Shown here one piece after another: positions 1 to 8,580 of a stretch of 64,000 nucleotides of DNA. Numbering within the stretch: position 1 is the first letter of the stretch; every line of letters begins with the position of its first letter. A model generated the notes under the pieces. The model saw nothing but the letters and a program-made list of their open reading frames with translations, was not told the origin of the DNA and made no database searches. The translations under genes and the position numbers were made by a program. The stretch is taken from assembly GCA_963597355.1 (NCBI GenBank), contig CAVBPR010000006.1:186001-250000 (forward strand), written 5' to 3'. The stretch comes from UMGS1766 sp963597355 (GTDB lineage Bacteria > Bacillota > Clostridia > Oscillospirales > Oscillospiraceae).

Positions 1-78
1 TACTCCTTCTTGATCGATGACATCCAGAAAACAACGGCTCGCCTCAGCCACGCGGCGCATGCCTTTACTGTCTTTCAT
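1..78 (-). CDS. Partial gene at left edge, N-terminus only
   Basis: An ATG at 78 is preceded by a good ribosome site (AAGGAGCGC, then AAA) on the minus strand, and the frame stays open for all 26 codons to the window edge. The residues begin MKDSKGMRRVAEAS and continue with a Cys-Phe-Leu-Asp-Val segment. The family cannot be named from this much sequence. An extended -10 (TGC-TATAAT) lies about 65 bases upstream, with a perfect dyad between it and the start, so the gene may have its own regulated promoter. It is separated from the operon that ends at 408 by two hairpins. Confidence 0.6.
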   Translation of the reverse strand, partial: MKDSKGMRRVAEASRCFLDVIDQEGV

Positions 79-100
79 TTTGCGCTCCTTCAATCAAAAA

Positions 101-116
101 GGGGACATCTGTCCCC
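101..116. promoter_or_regulatory. Perfect 7-2-7 dyad, possible operator
   Basis: GGGGACA-TC-TGTCCCC is a perfect inverted repeat. It lies between the likely promoter (-10 at 144-149, minus strand) and the ATG at 78 of the left-edge gene, where a repressor site would act. The binding protein is unknown. It has no U-run after it, so it is not a terminator. Confidence 0.4.
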
Positions 117-143
117 TCTCTTTTGCAAAAAATCTCCGTTTAC

Positions 144-149
144 ATTATA
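144..149 (-). promoter_or_regulatory. Extended -10 promoter of the left-edge gene
   Basis: On the minus strand TATAAT is preceded by TGC, an extended -10. No convincing -35 is present. Transcription would start near 137, giving a leader that contains the 101-116 dyad. Confidence 0.4.
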
Positions 150-306
150 GCATATATTTTTCTGATTTGCTTGTGTTTTTTCCCAATCAAACAAAATATT
201 TTTTATCCTCAGGCCAAACATAAAGGAACTGTAATTTGATATAATACACTCGTTCTCAGCCACGGGAACAGAAGCACATATCTTTCTTTCTATCTCCAGA
301 TCCTCT

Positions 307-338
307 GACCGCCGGCAGTATCCTTCCTGCCGGCGGTC
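307..338. terminator. GC-rich hairpin downstream of the SDMH operon
   Basis: A 12-bp perfect stem, GACCGCCGGCAG (307-318) with its complement (327-338), and an 8-base loop. There is no clear U-run. It is the second of two hairpins past the end of the minus-strand operon. The rest of 79-407 holds no supportable gene. Confidence 0.45.
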
Positions 339-349
339 ACCTGTCCGGA

Positions 350-396
350 GCAAAACAGCCATCCTGCCGTATACACTGGCAGGATGGCTGTTTTGC
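350..396. terminator. Rho-independent terminator of the SDMH operon
   Basis: A 19-bp perfect stem (350-368 with 378-396) and 9-base loop, starting 12 bases past the last stop codon of the minus-strand operon. The arms contain GCAAAACAGCC and GGCTGTTTTGC, so a U-tract forms the 3' arm in either direction. Confidence 0.75.
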
Positions 397-407
397 TGTA
401 AATTCAA

Positions 408-1364
408 TTATTCTCCGTCGAAGAAGCGGCGCGGATTGTCCACCATAATCGTGTGGATGTCCTCCTCGGTAAGGCCGGCAGCCTTCAGCATAGGAAGCAC
501 CTCGCGGCTGATAAAGGTGAAATCAATGTCAAGATTCAAATAATCCTGGGCAACGGTTTTATCCCAGCTGTCCCAGAAAGCCAGATAGGTGGCCCAGTCA
601 TGGCTGAGGAAAATGCGATTGATGTAGCCCTTGCTCACCAGCTCGACAATGTTCTTCACCGAGTTCTTAACCGGATTATCCAGATGACCATAAGCCAGGC
701 GGTCAAAGCCGATATAAGCACCTGCTTTCACCAGATCCTCCTGATAGGCCCAGTCATTGCAGTCACCGGTGTGGCCGAGGATAACGCGGTTCGGAGCAAC
801 ACCTGCAGAAGCATAGACATTCAGGATTTCATAGCCGCTCTGGACTTTGGGGTCGTGGTGGCAGAAGATCGGCAGATTTGCCTCTTTTGCCACGGTGCCA
901 ACGCAGTGGAGCAGCTTGTGCTGCAAGGGGGTAACTCCCGCCTTCACAACGCCGTTCTTCATAATGCCGGGTTTGGAATCCGTTCCGGCGATGCCGTGCA
1001 GGCACTCGTCCAGCAGCAGGTCGTGGATCTCGCCCTCATCCCGCATGGCCAGCCATGCTTCTTCCTGATAATAAAATCCGGAGGATGCGACGATATTCAT
1101 GCCGGACTTTTCCGCCACATCCCGCAGCAGGTGAATGTCCCGGCCCAGGTTAACCGCAGTGCCATCCACGAAAGTGTCTACACCGCAGGACTTCAGCTTC
1201 TTCAGCTGACCGGCAGCCATTTCTACCAGCTTGTCATACTGGAGGAACTTGTCGCCAAAATTCATGCGCATAGACCAGTCTGCGCAGGTAATGTGTTCAT
1301 GCATCAGGGTCTGGCCCAGCTGCTTGGAGTCTACTGCGCCGAGAACCGTATTTACCATGCTCAT
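408..1364 (-). CDS. Phosphotriesterase-family metal-dependent hydrolase (lactonase-like)
   Basis: A 318-residue TIM-barrel amidohydrolase of the phosphotriesterase-related (PHP/PLL) family. Visible metal ligands are LMHEHI near residue 20 (the HxH pair), the His in CHHDP, LGHTGD and LSHDW (the final Asp). The bridging lysine is probably in the PGIMK or VVKAG segment. Family members are mostly lactonases or carboxyl-ester hydrolases; phosphotriester activity is a side reaction. It is the last gene of the SDMH operon, 19 bases after the CoA-transferase gene. I infer it opens a lactone or hydrolyses an ester in the pathway served by the hydroxylase. The ribosome site GGGAGGC fits the ATG at 1364. 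Confidence 0.85.
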   Translation of the reverse strand: MSMVNTVLGAVDSKQLGQTLMHEHITCADWSMRMNFGDKFLQYDKLVEMAAGQLKKLKSCGVDTFVDGTAVNLGRDIHLLRDVAEKSGMNIVASSGFYYQEEAWLAMRDEGEIHDLLLDECLHGIAGTDSKPGIMKNGVVKAGVTPLQHKLLHCVGTVAKEANLPIFCHHDPKVQSGYEILNVYASAGVAPNRVILGHTGDCNDWAYQEDLVKAGAYIGFDRLAYGHLDNPVKNSVKNIVELVSKGYINRIFLSHDWATYLAFWDSWDKTVAQDYLNLDIDFTFISREVLPMLKAAGLTEEDIHTIMVDNPRRFFDGE

Positions 1365-1383
1365 TCTATTCTGCCTCCCTAGC

Positions 1384-2709
1384 TTACCGCAGCTTCAGCT
1401 CACGGGCCTGCTTGCGCAGATCCTCCCGGAACTCAGGAGCAGCAACGTTGATCAGTTCCTCAACACGCTGCGCAATGGTCTTGCCCCGCAGCTTTGCAAT
1501 GCCATATTCCGTAACGACATGGTCCACAATGTTACGGCTGATCGAAACAACTGCGCCGGGCTTCAACTGGGGAACAATACGGCTGATCGTGCCGTGCTTT
1601 GCAGTTGCATTCAGTGCAATGATTCCCTTGCCGCCGGGAGCATGGAATGCACCATAGGCGAAGTCTGTTGCACCGCCGGTGCCGGAATACTGGGTCGAAC
1701 CGATGGACTCAGAGCAAACCTGACCGGTCAGGTCAATTTCCAGTGCAGTGTTCAAGCTGACCATGTTCTCGTTCTTCATAATGTTGAAGGGGTCATTTAC
1801 ATAGGCCGTCGGCAGCAGTTCCACCATCGGGTTGTCGTTGATGTAGTCATACAGCTCCTGGCTGCCCCAGGCAAACGCACCGATGGTACGGTTGCGGAAG
1901 AAGCGCTTCTTTCTGGAGTTGTTGACTGCGCCGCACCACATGAGCTTACCCATGGAGGTGGAAATCATCTCCGTATAGATGCCCAGATCGTGGCGGTCTT
2001 CCAAATCATGCGCCACAGCGTCCGGCAAGCCGCCAATACCCAGCTGAATGCAGTCGCCATCCTTGATCAGAGAAGAGGCGTAATGGGCAATCTTCAGCTG
2101 CTCCTCGGTTGCGGGAGCAACCGGTGCCTGGGTGATGGGGTAATCCACATCGATGAAGTAGTCCACCTGCTCCACGGGGACACGAACTGTACCGGAGGTG
2201 TAAGGAATGCGCTTATTTACCTCAAAGATAACCAGGTCGCAGGAGTCCAGCATTTCCAGCTCTGCCTGCTGGGTGCAAGACACAGCCACATAGCCGTAGC
2301 GATCCATCGGAGTAACTGCTGCCCAGAAGATGTTCGGCTTGCGGGTTTCCATCATGACCTGGCTCATGGAGTGCAGGTTGGTGGGGCAGAAGTTAATACG
2401 GGTAGAACCGGCGGCAACCTGCTTGCGCAGAGCAGGACCAAAAAAGATGGAATTGACGCTGATAACGCCGTCCAGATTGTGATTCGGGTCGCCGATAAAC
2501 GGATACTCTTCCTGGGGCGCGCCCATCCAAACGCAAACGTCTTCGATTCCGCGATCAGCAATTTTATGCAAATTACGCAGCATAGCCAGAGGCTCGTTGC
2601 CGTATGCAGCCTGAGCGATGGTGTCGCCGGAATGAATCATACCGAGCGCCTCATCCAAGCTGATAAACTTAGATTGATAAAGTGCTTTTTTCTCTTCAAA
2701 AGTCATCAT
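1384..2709 (-). CDS. Acetyl-CoA hydrolase/transferase family CoA-transferase
   Basis: A family I CoA-transferase of about 441 residues, resembling 4-hydroxybutyrate or butyryl-CoA:acetate CoA-transferases. The motif GIGGLPDAV and the segment YTEMIS, where the family has its catalytic glutamate, are both present. The C-terminal CoA-binding loop reads YSGTGGATDFAYGA. It moves CoA from a donor such as acetyl-CoA to a carboxylic acid; the acid is not evident from sequence. It lies 42 bases after the mocA-like gene in the SDMH operon. GGAG precedes two successive ATGs at 2709 and 2706 (5- and 8-base spacing); either could be the start, and a GTG at 2715 is less likely. Confidence 0.85.
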   Translation of the reverse strand: MMTFEEKKALYQSKFISLDEALGMIHSGDTIAQAAYGNEPLAMLRNLHKIADRGIEDVCVWMGAPQEEYPFIGDPNHNLDGVISVNSIFFGPALRKQVAAGSTRINFCPTNLHSMSQVMMETRKPNIFWAAVTPMDRYGYVAVSCTQQAELEMLDSCDLVIFEVNKRIPYTSGTVRVPVEQVDYFIDVDYPITQAPVAPATEEQLKIAHYASSLIKDGDCIQLGIGGLPDAVAHDLEDRHDLGIYTEMISTSMGKLMWCGAVNNSRKKRFFRNRTIGAFAWGSQELYDYINDNPMVELLPTAYVNDPFNIMKNENMVSLNTALEIDLTGQVCSESIGSTQYSGTGGATDFAYGAFHAPGGKGIIALNATAKHGTISRIVPQLKPGAVVSISRNIVDHVVTEYGIAKLRGKTIAQRVEELINVAAPEFREDLRKQARELKLR

Positions 2710-2751
2710 AATCACTCCATTTCCAAATCCTATTGTTATTTTCTACACACA

Positions 2752-3342
2752 CTATTTTAAATGGATATTTTGCACTCCGCAAGGGGGGCAATCAATGTCT
2801 GTTAATTCTGACCGCTCTACCGGAAATAAAAGCACTTGTTTTGCATGTTGTGACAAAATTTTTCGTCCTCCCACGTCTCCCTGCAATGCACACAGCGCAG
2901 GAAACCATTGCTTTCCGAACCACGCGGGATTACCTCGCTGTCCCTCTGCCGTCACGCAGGCAAGCTCCGCCCGATTTTGCCGGCAAAAGGTCAGGAAGTT
3001 TTTCATTGTGCTCAATTCCAGTGCCGGCTGATCCGCCACAAAGAAGGCGCACGCATCCATGTTCTGTTCCTGCGCCAGTGTTACTGCGGCCCGGATCGTA
3101 TGCGAAACACCATTTGATGCATATGGACTGCCTGCCCACCGGATTGCCCGTTCACTGCAGTCTTTTTGGATCTCCGGTGTGTTGGTCATAACCAGCAGAA
3201 CATTCTCTGTATCCTGTAATGCGGCAAGCCGATCCAAAACATGCCGGTAAAGCGGCGTTCCATTGATTTCAAAGAGCAGTTTGTTTTCTGCTCCAAACCG
3301 CCGGGAAAGGCCGGCCGCCAGCAAAACCATCAGCACCCTCAT
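2752..3342 (-). CDS. mocA: MocA/YgfJ-like molybdenum cofactor nucleotidyltransferase
   Basis: A 196-residue NTP transferase with the signature LLAAGLSRRFG at the N-terminus, a substrate loop NKLLF, and FVADQP, which matches the metal-binding aspartate motif of MobA/MocA enzymes. MocA transfers CMP to Mo-molybdopterin; YgfJ homologues sit in SDMH loci. The start at 3342 overlaps the Mo-subunit stop by four bases (ATGA), so the two are translationally coupled. A longer reading from 3369 would run far into the previous gene and is rejected. Whether it uses CTP or GTP cannot be told here. Confidence 0.85.
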   Translation of the reverse strand: MRVLMVLLAAGLSRRFGAENKLLFEINGTPLYRHVLDRLAALQDTENVLLVMTNTPEIQKDCSERAIRWAGSPYASNGVSHTIRAAVTLAQEQNMDACAFFVADQPALELSTMKNFLTFCRQNRAELACVTAEGQRGNPAWFGKQWFPALCALQGDVGGRKILSQHAKQVLLFPVERSELTDIDCPPCGVQNIHLK

Positions 3343-5636
3343 GATTTCTGCTTCTGCATCCCCTGCCACACTTTTTCTGCTGTGATCGGCATCTGACGGA
3401 TTCGTACCCCGCAGGCATTTTCTACCGCATTTGCGATGGCAGGGCAGGGTGTATCAATCACGATTTCACCAATGCTTTTTGCTCCAAAGGGGCCCTGCTC
3501 CTCATAGCTCGGGATAAATTCCACATGAATCGGGCAGATATCCTGACGCGTTGGGATTTTATACTGGAGGAAATTCCGTTCAATCAGACTGCCGTTTGGA
3601 TTGTAGCGTACGTCTTCCATTAACGCCATGCCGATTCCCTGCACAAGTCCGCCTTCCGTTTGGACTTTTGCCAGATTGGGATTCAGCGGCGTTCCGCAGT
3701 CTACTACCGCATCGTATTCCACCAGGGTAACCTTTCCGGTCTCCGGATCCAGATCAATTTCTGCAGCTCCGGCCATAAACGGAGGCGGTGAATTGGGGCA
3801 GGTATGGTTGGCGGTGGCAAACATGGGCTTTCCGCCGCACTCCGAAGCGTTTGCCAGGTCGGACAGAAGAACTTTTTCTCCCGTTGGAAGATGTTCTGCC
3901 AGTCCGTCGTGATAGTACACATCCGCCTTATTCCATCCTTTTTGTCGGCAGGCTTCCTCCTTAATTACCTCAATCAGCTCCATTGCGCATTTATATACAG
4001 CGCCGCCGGTCAAAAAGGCCGTGGAAGAAGCATAAGAACCGGAATCGTAAGGAGAAGTATCCGTGTCCACCTGAGCGGTAACCACCTGATCCACCGGAAT
4101 CTCCAGACACTCCGCTGCAATTTGTGCCAAAGTCGTGTCGCAGCCGGTTCCCATGTCTGCCGCACCAATCAGCAGATTGACAAAACCTTCATCGTTGATT
4201 TTCAGGGTAGCGCCACCCACATCAATACCGGAAATCGCGCTGCCCTGCATTGCCATTGCAATGCCGACCGAGCGAATATGTCCGTTTGGCAGCACACGGC
4301 GGGGATATTTTTCATCCCAGTGAATCATTTCTTTTACCCGCGCAAAGCATTGATCCAGTGTGCAGGAGGTGTTCACCTCGCCGTAATAGGAAGGCATCAC
4401 CTGTCCCTGATGCACCATATTCTGTTCTCTCAGCCAGGCAGGATCTACCTTCAGTTTATGTGCCAGCTCATCTACTGCAGACTCCAGAGCATGAATCCCC
4501 TGCGTTGCACCAAAGCCTCGAAATGCTCCGGCAGGCTGAAGATTGGTGTATACCACATCGGCATCAAAGCGATAGGCATCCAGTTTTCCATAGAGAGAGA
4601 TCGCCTTGTGTCCGCTCAATCCAACCGTCGTTGTGGAATGCTCCCCGTAGGCGCCGGCATTGGACAAGGTGTGCATATGTATACCGCGAATGTGCCCGTC
4701 TTTCGTTGCACCCACTCTCAGGTGAATCTCCATTTCATGACGGGGACAGCCACAGGTTGTCGTTTCTTCCCGATTATAGACGATCATCGCCGGACGGCCG
4801 GTCACCCAGGTAACAATGGCCGGATAAGGCTCTGCCTCCACCGTCTGTTTCGCACCAAAGCCTCCGCCAATGCGGGGTTTCACCACGCGGATTTTGCTCT
4901 TTGGAATGTCCAGCGCATTGGCGATAATGCGGCGAACATGAAAGGCAATCTGGGTAGAGGGCACAAGATTCAGTCTGCCGAAGGTATCTAAATAACTAAA
5001 TGCCCGAAATGTCTCCATCATCGCCTGATTGTCCGACGGTGTGCGGTACACCTCATCTACAACCACATCACACTCTGCCAAAACAGCCTCAATATCCCCT
5101 GCGGCGCTTTCTTCATGACAAACCAGATTTCTCTTTACGTCGCTCCCCTGTTCATAGAGCACCTTCCAATCCTCCTCGGGGTGCACCACGATCGGATTGT
5201 CCAAGGCCGTATGAAAATCCAAAACCGGCTCCAGCACCTGATACTGCACTTTGATCAGCTTCATGGCCTTGTCTGCCGCTTCCTCTGTTTCGGCGGCCAC
5301 AATTGCCACCGGATCGCCCACATAACGCACCTGGCGATCGAGGATATACCGGTCATAGGGTGACCCTTCCGGGTAGCTCTGGCCGGCTTGTGTATAGCGT
5401 TTATGAGGAACGTCTTCCCAGGTCAGGATACATGCGATTCCCGGCACCAGCTTGGCGCGGCTGGTGTCGATTTTCTCAATCCATGCACTGGCATGAGGCG
5501 AGCGGAGCAATTTCACTACCAGACAATCTTCCGGTGCAAGGTCCTGTGCATAGACCGGTTTTCCCGTCACAAGTGCCTTATAATCCTTTTTTCGTATCCC
5601 CTGATTGACAACACGCAATTCTTCTAACCGCTTCAC
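3339..5636 (-). CDS. Selenium-dependent Mo hydroxylase, molybdenum-binding subunit (XdhA-like)
   Basis: A 765-residue large subunit of the xanthine oxidase family. It carries GGGFGAKQ (residues 257-264), AFRGFGATQG (371-380) and GAKSIGEI near the C-terminus, with the catalytic base Glu724. In bovine xanthine oxidase the first motif ends in Glu802; here it is Gln264. The Arg880 equivalent (Arg373) is kept. The substrate is therefore an N-heterocycle or related carbonyl compound that may not be xanthine. Selenium in this class is a labile Mo ligand, not selenocysteine, and no in-frame UGA is needed. The start is a GTG at 5636 overlapping the previous stop (GTGA), behind GGGAGGTGAAGGC. Confidence 0.9.
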   Translation of the reverse strand: MKRLEELRVVNQGIRKKDYKALVTGKPVYAQDLAPEDCLVVKLLRSPHASAWIEKIDTSRAKLVPGIACILTWEDVPHKRYTQAGQSYPEGSPYDRYILDRQVRYVGDPVAIVAAETEEAADKAMKLIKVQYQVLEPVLDFHTALDNPIVVHPEEDWKVLYEQGSDVKRNLVCHEESAAGDIEAVLAECDVVVDEVYRTPSDNQAMMETFRAFSYLDTFGRLNLVPSTQIAFHVRRIIANALDIPKSKIRVVKPRIGGGFGAKQTVEAEPYPAIVTWVTGRPAMIVYNREETTTCGCPRHEMEIHLRVGATKDGHIRGIHMHTLSNAGAYGEHSTTTVGLSGHKAISLYGKLDAYRFDADVVYTNLQPAGAFRGFGATQGIHALESAVDELAHKLKVDPAWLREQNMVHQGQVMPSYYGEVNTSCTLDQCFARVKEMIHWDEKYPRRVLPNGHIRSVGIAMAMQGSAISGIDVGGATLKINDEGFVNLLIGAADMGTGCDTTLAQIAAECLEIPVDQVVTAQVDTDTSPYDSGSYASSTAFLTGGAVYKCAMELIEVIKEEACRQKGWNKADVYYHDGLAEHLPTGEKVLLSDLANASECGGKPMFATANHTCPNSPPPFMAGAAEIDLDPETGKVTLVEYDAVVDCGTPLNPNLAKVQTEGGLVQGIGMALMEDVRYNPNGSLIERNFLQYKIPTRQDICPIHVEFIPSYEEQGPFGAKSIGEIVIDTPCPAIANAVENACGVRIRQMPITAEKVWQGMQKQKS

Positions 5637-6094
5637 GCCTTCACCTCCCGCTCCAGCCACCGGCGAATGGCCCGCAAATGGCTTTCATATCCGGTGCAGC
5701 GACACAGGTTTCCTGCAAGATAGGCATTGATTTGCTCGTCGGATATCGCTCGCCCCAACTCACGTTCCATTGCCAGCACATTCATAATAAAACCGGGATT
5801 GCAGAATCCGCACTGTTCGCCGCCCTCATCGGCCAGATAACCGCCAAACTCCTCGGCCTGCGCCTGTAGGCCTTCCAGCGTGGTCACCGTTCTTCCGTTT
5901 ACCCGAGCCGCAGGCACATTGCAGGAAAGCACCGGCCTATCATCCAGCCACACCGTACATAGTCCGCAGTTGGAGGTTTCGCACCCGCGCTTTACGCTGT
6001 AACACTTTTGGCTTCTCAGAAAGTCCAGCAACGACATATCCTCCGGAATTTCTGCGCTGATCTTTCTTCCATTCAGATTAAGACTCAGTGTCAT
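5633..6094 (-). CDS. Mo hydroxylase 2Fe-2S subunit
   Basis: A 153-residue electron-transfer subunit with two [2Fe-2S] centres. The plant-type cluster uses Cys38, Cys43, Cys46 and Cys58 (CETSNCGLC). The second, alpha-helical cluster uses CGFC (95-98) and CRC (131-133). It passes electrons between the Mo site and the FAD subunit. The ATG overlaps the FAD-subunit stop by four bases (ATGA), and its own stop overlaps the GTG of the Mo subunit, so the three subunits are made from one coupled message. Length is typical of separate small subunits. Confidence 0.95.
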   Translation of the reverse strand: MTLSLNLNGRKISAEIPEDMSLLDFLRSQKCYSVKRGCETSNCGLCTVWLDDRPVLSCNVPAARVNGRTVTTLEGLQAQAEEFGGYLADEGGEQCGFCNPGFIMNVLAMERELGRAISDEQINAYLAGNLCRCTGYESHLRAIRRWLEREVKA

Positions 6095-6852
6095 GCGTTT
6101 TCCCTCCCTTTCATCTGAGCTATGCAGCGTGCAATCAACACCTGCGCCAAATGAGCGCGATATTCTCCGCTGGCACGCGTATTGCTTCCGTAGCTCAATC
6201 CTGCCGCAGCCTGCAGCAGTTCATCCTCGGTCTCTGCGGTCACTCGCATTGCTCTGGCAGGCCTTGCTCCAATTGCCGCCCGCCAGCCTTCTGCCGTATC
6301 TGCCACCGCAACGGTAAGCACCGGAAAATCCGTTTCCGTGTTGCGAAAACTATCGTATGCCACTGCAAGCGGTGTTTTGCGAACAATAATATGCGTGATG
6401 ATATCGTTGTCCATCTTCTGCTGGGCAAACTCCGGCAAAGCGACCTCTCCTGCCGCCGCCAGTTCAACGGAACAGTCCAGCGCCATAAGGCAGGTCAATA
6501 CATCTGAAAAGCCATACCTTCCCCAGATTGTGCCGCCCATCGTGGCGCAATTGCGAAATTGCACTCCCACAATATGCTTCACGCAGTCCCGCAATGCACC
6601 ATTGGTATATGCATTCAGCTCCGGGTGTTGCTCCAATTGCCGCAGAGTAACCATCGCTCCTATGCGCCAGCTGTCCTCCGTTTCTTCGATCTGATCCAGC
6701 CCCAATGCGCCGAGATCAATGGCATTATTCCAGTTCCGCTCGCCCATTTTCAGCCAGCCTGTGCCGCCTAAAACGCAGTTTGTTCGAACCTGGTTCAGTT
6801 TGAGCGCCTCTTCCAGAGTCTCCGGTTGAACAAAATGTTTGAATTTCAGCAT
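6091..6852 (-). CDS. Mo hydroxylase FAD-binding subunit
   Basis: A 253-residue FAD-binding subunit of the CoxM/XdhB type. VLGGTGW near residue 26 and the segment GVQFRNCATMGGTIWGR match the two FAD pyrophosphate and isoalloxazine loops (usually VxGGT and the RNxATxGG region). It takes electrons from the 2Fe-2S subunit and passes them to NAD or another acceptor. The ATG at 6852 lies behind GGGGAA and overlaps the xdhC end by seven bases. A longer reading from 6903 is unlikely because it runs far into xdhC. Confidence 0.9.
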   Translation of the reverse strand: MLKFKHFVQPETLEEALKLNQVRTNCVLGGTGWLKMGERNWNNAIDLGALGLDQIEETEDSWRIGAMVTLRQLEQHPELNAYTNGALRDCVKHIVGVQFRNCATMGGTIWGRYGFSDVLTCLMALDCSVELAAAGEVALPEFAQQKMDNDIITHIIVRKTPLAVAYDSFRNTETDFPVLTVAVADTAEGWRAAIGARPARAMRVTAETEDELLQAAAGLSYGSNTRASGEYRAHLAQVLIARCIAQMKGRENA

Positions 6853-7793
6853 GTGCCGTTCCCCTTTACCGGTATAATCAAATATGTTACACGCCCCCCG
6901 CAAATACTGCCGGCGGAGCCATCTAAAGCGTACTGTTCCAATCTTGGCTGCCCTGTCTGCAGTGCCTCCAGCGCCTGCCGTTTCGCAACCGCTTCACTGA
7001 TGCCGCCGCCAATGGTGCCGCAAATACTTCCGTCCGGAAACACCAGCATCCGCGCGCCTTCGCTTCTGGGTGTGCTGCCAGAGCACTTCACCAGTGTAAC
7101 CATTGCATACGGCGCCGCATCCAGAGCTTCCACTACACCGCTGTCCAGCGGTGCCTCCAGCCCTAATTCACTGCGGCACTGAATCAGCTCCGCCACAATG
7201 GAGACTGCAATTTCCGCCGGAGTTTCCGCCCCGATCGAAATTCCAATCGGAGTATGCACTCCGTCCAGTGCTGTCTCGCCAAATCCCTCCTGCCGCAGCA
7301 TTTCCCGGGTGGAAGCAATCTTTCGCCGACTGCCCATAAGCCCCAGATAGGCATGGGGCAGGCGCAAAATTTCCTTTAAGCAAATCCAATCGGCAGTATG
7401 TCCCTGGGTCATGATTGCAAAAAATGCATTTCGGGGAAAGTTCCCTTCCCGGAGCAGCGACACAAAGTCACCGCACCGAAGTTCCACCTCCGGTGGAAAC
7501 CGTCCCTCTGCCAGCACCTGCGCCCGATTTTCCAATACGGTAACTGAAAATCCGACTTTTAGCGCCGCCGGTGCAAGTTCCCTTGCCACATGGCCTCCCC
7601 CGCAAATAATCAACCTCACCGGCGCGGTCATTCTTTGGACAAAGGTATCCTTCTCCGGCAGTTCTCCCAGAGTTCGATTAGACCATTGCAATTGCTCCCG
7701 GCCCAATTCCTGCAAGGACAGCGCCGAAATCAGTTTCGGGCTTTCTCCTGCCAACAGCAGCTGTTTCAGTTTGCAATATAACTCAAAATTCAT
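6846..7793 (-). CDS. xdhC: XdhC-family Mo hydroxylase maturation factor, reversed domain order
   Basis: A 315-residue XdhC/CoxI-type protein needed to insert sulfurated (here perhaps selenated) Mo cofactor into the hydroxylase. The Rossmann-like half comes first: CGGGHVA at 64-70 and GLMGSRRK at 151-158. The CoxI-like half follows: VKCSGSTPR at 235-243 and GTIGGG at 259-264. In E. coli XdhC the CoxI-like part is N-terminal, so the two halves are swapped. The ATG at 7793 follows GGAGGG and lies 11 bases inside the end of yqeB. A longer reading from 7919 lacks a ribosome site and conserved sequence. Confidence 0.9.
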   Translation of the reverse strand: MNFELYCKLKQLLLAGESPKLISALSLQELGREQLQWSNRTLGELPEKDTFVQRMTAPVRLIICGGGHVARELAPAALKVGFSVTVLENRAQVLAEGRFPPEVELRCGDFVSLLREGNFPRNAFFAIMTQGHTADWICLKEILRLPHAYLGLMGSRRKIASTREMLRQEGFGETALDGVHTPIGISIGAETPAEIAVSIVAELIQCRSELGLEAPLDSGVVEALDAAPYAMVTLVKCSGSTPRSEGARMLVFPDGSICGTIGGGISEAVAKRQALEALQTGQPRLEQYALDGSAGSICGGRVTYLIIPVKGNGTC

Positions 7794-8580
7794 TGTGTGC
7801 CCTCCAATGGCAAATTGCTTCCAAAACGCCGCCTCCAATTGCCAGAGCCTTATCCGAAATGGTAAAACAATTTTCTCTCTCGCACCGGGCATCCACATCG
7901 CCTGCTTTAAACCCGGCATCTGGCACTTGTGTTCCCGCAGGCAGAATTCCCCGTAGGCATCCGGTAATCTGCGTTTTTACCGGCTGTCCTCCAACCATAG
8001 CAACGGTCTGTCCCGCTTCGACCCGATCACCGATTTCACACAGCGGTTCAAAGATACCCCCGCAGGGAGTGCGGAGCACCCTCTCCACCGTGTAACCGCC
8101 TACATTTCCGGGAATCCCTGTATTTGGAATCGCGCATCCCTGATCGATCACCCGACCCAGTGTATGCCCCCGCTTTGTTTCTACAACGCAGTGGCAATCC
8201 TCACCGGCGCAAAATCCAGGTCCTACTCCAATCACCAGCGGAGCATCCGTAATTTTTGTGCCCAGATTTCGTTTCGCAAGAATGGCATCCACCACCACAT
8301 CCGGCTTCAACCGAGAAATCGCCGTTCCGTCCGGATCCGGCAATACCGGAATTTCCTTCCGCTTCAGGCATGCTCGTACCTCCTCCGGATTCTCACACCG
8401 CCGCGCCGTTACGCCTTCTACCTGCCATTCACCCTGCCAGATGGCAGGGCAGAAAGCGGCCTTCCAGCGCACCGCCGTTGGATTCGGCAGATCGGTCATG
8501 ACAATAGGGAAACCGCTGCGGTGCAGTCTCCAGCCAATTCCCGAGGCCAGATCTCCAGCTCCCCGGATTAATACCAGCAC
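7783..8580 (-). CDS. yqeB: Selenium-dependent molybdenum cofactor protein YqeB
   Basis: A 265-residue member of the YqeB (EF2563) family, a marker of selenium-dependent Mo hydroxylase loci. The N-terminus IRGAGDLASGIGWRLHRSG resembles a dinucleotide-binding fold. Later come VGVGPGFCAGEDCHCVVET, with three cysteines close together, and a biotinyl-like barrel segment with GDRVEAGQTVAMVGG. The exact reaction is not established; a role in making or handling the selenium-containing cofactor is inferred from co-occurrence. The start is a GTG at 8580 after AAGGGGGAAA, overlapping yqeC by 13 bases. Confidence 0.9.
   Translation of the reverse strand: MLVLIRGAGDLASGIGWRLHRSGFPIVMTDLPNPTAVRWKAAFCPAIWQGEWQVEGVTARRCENPEEVRACLKRKEIPVLPDPDGTAISRLKPDVVVDAILAKRNLGTKITDAPLVIGVGPGFCAGEDCHCVVETKRGHTLGRVIDQGCAIPNTGIPGNVGGYTVERVLRTPCGGIFEPLCEIGDRVEAGQTVAMVGGQPVKTQITGCLRGILPAGTQVPDAGFKAGDVDARCERENCFTISDKALAIGGGVLEAICHWRAHNEF

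Noticed and set aside
1231..2760. Long plus-strand open frame of 509 codons
   Set aside because: It lies antisense to the CoA-transferase and hydrolase genes, which have family motifs and ribosome sites; the antisense translation has neither.
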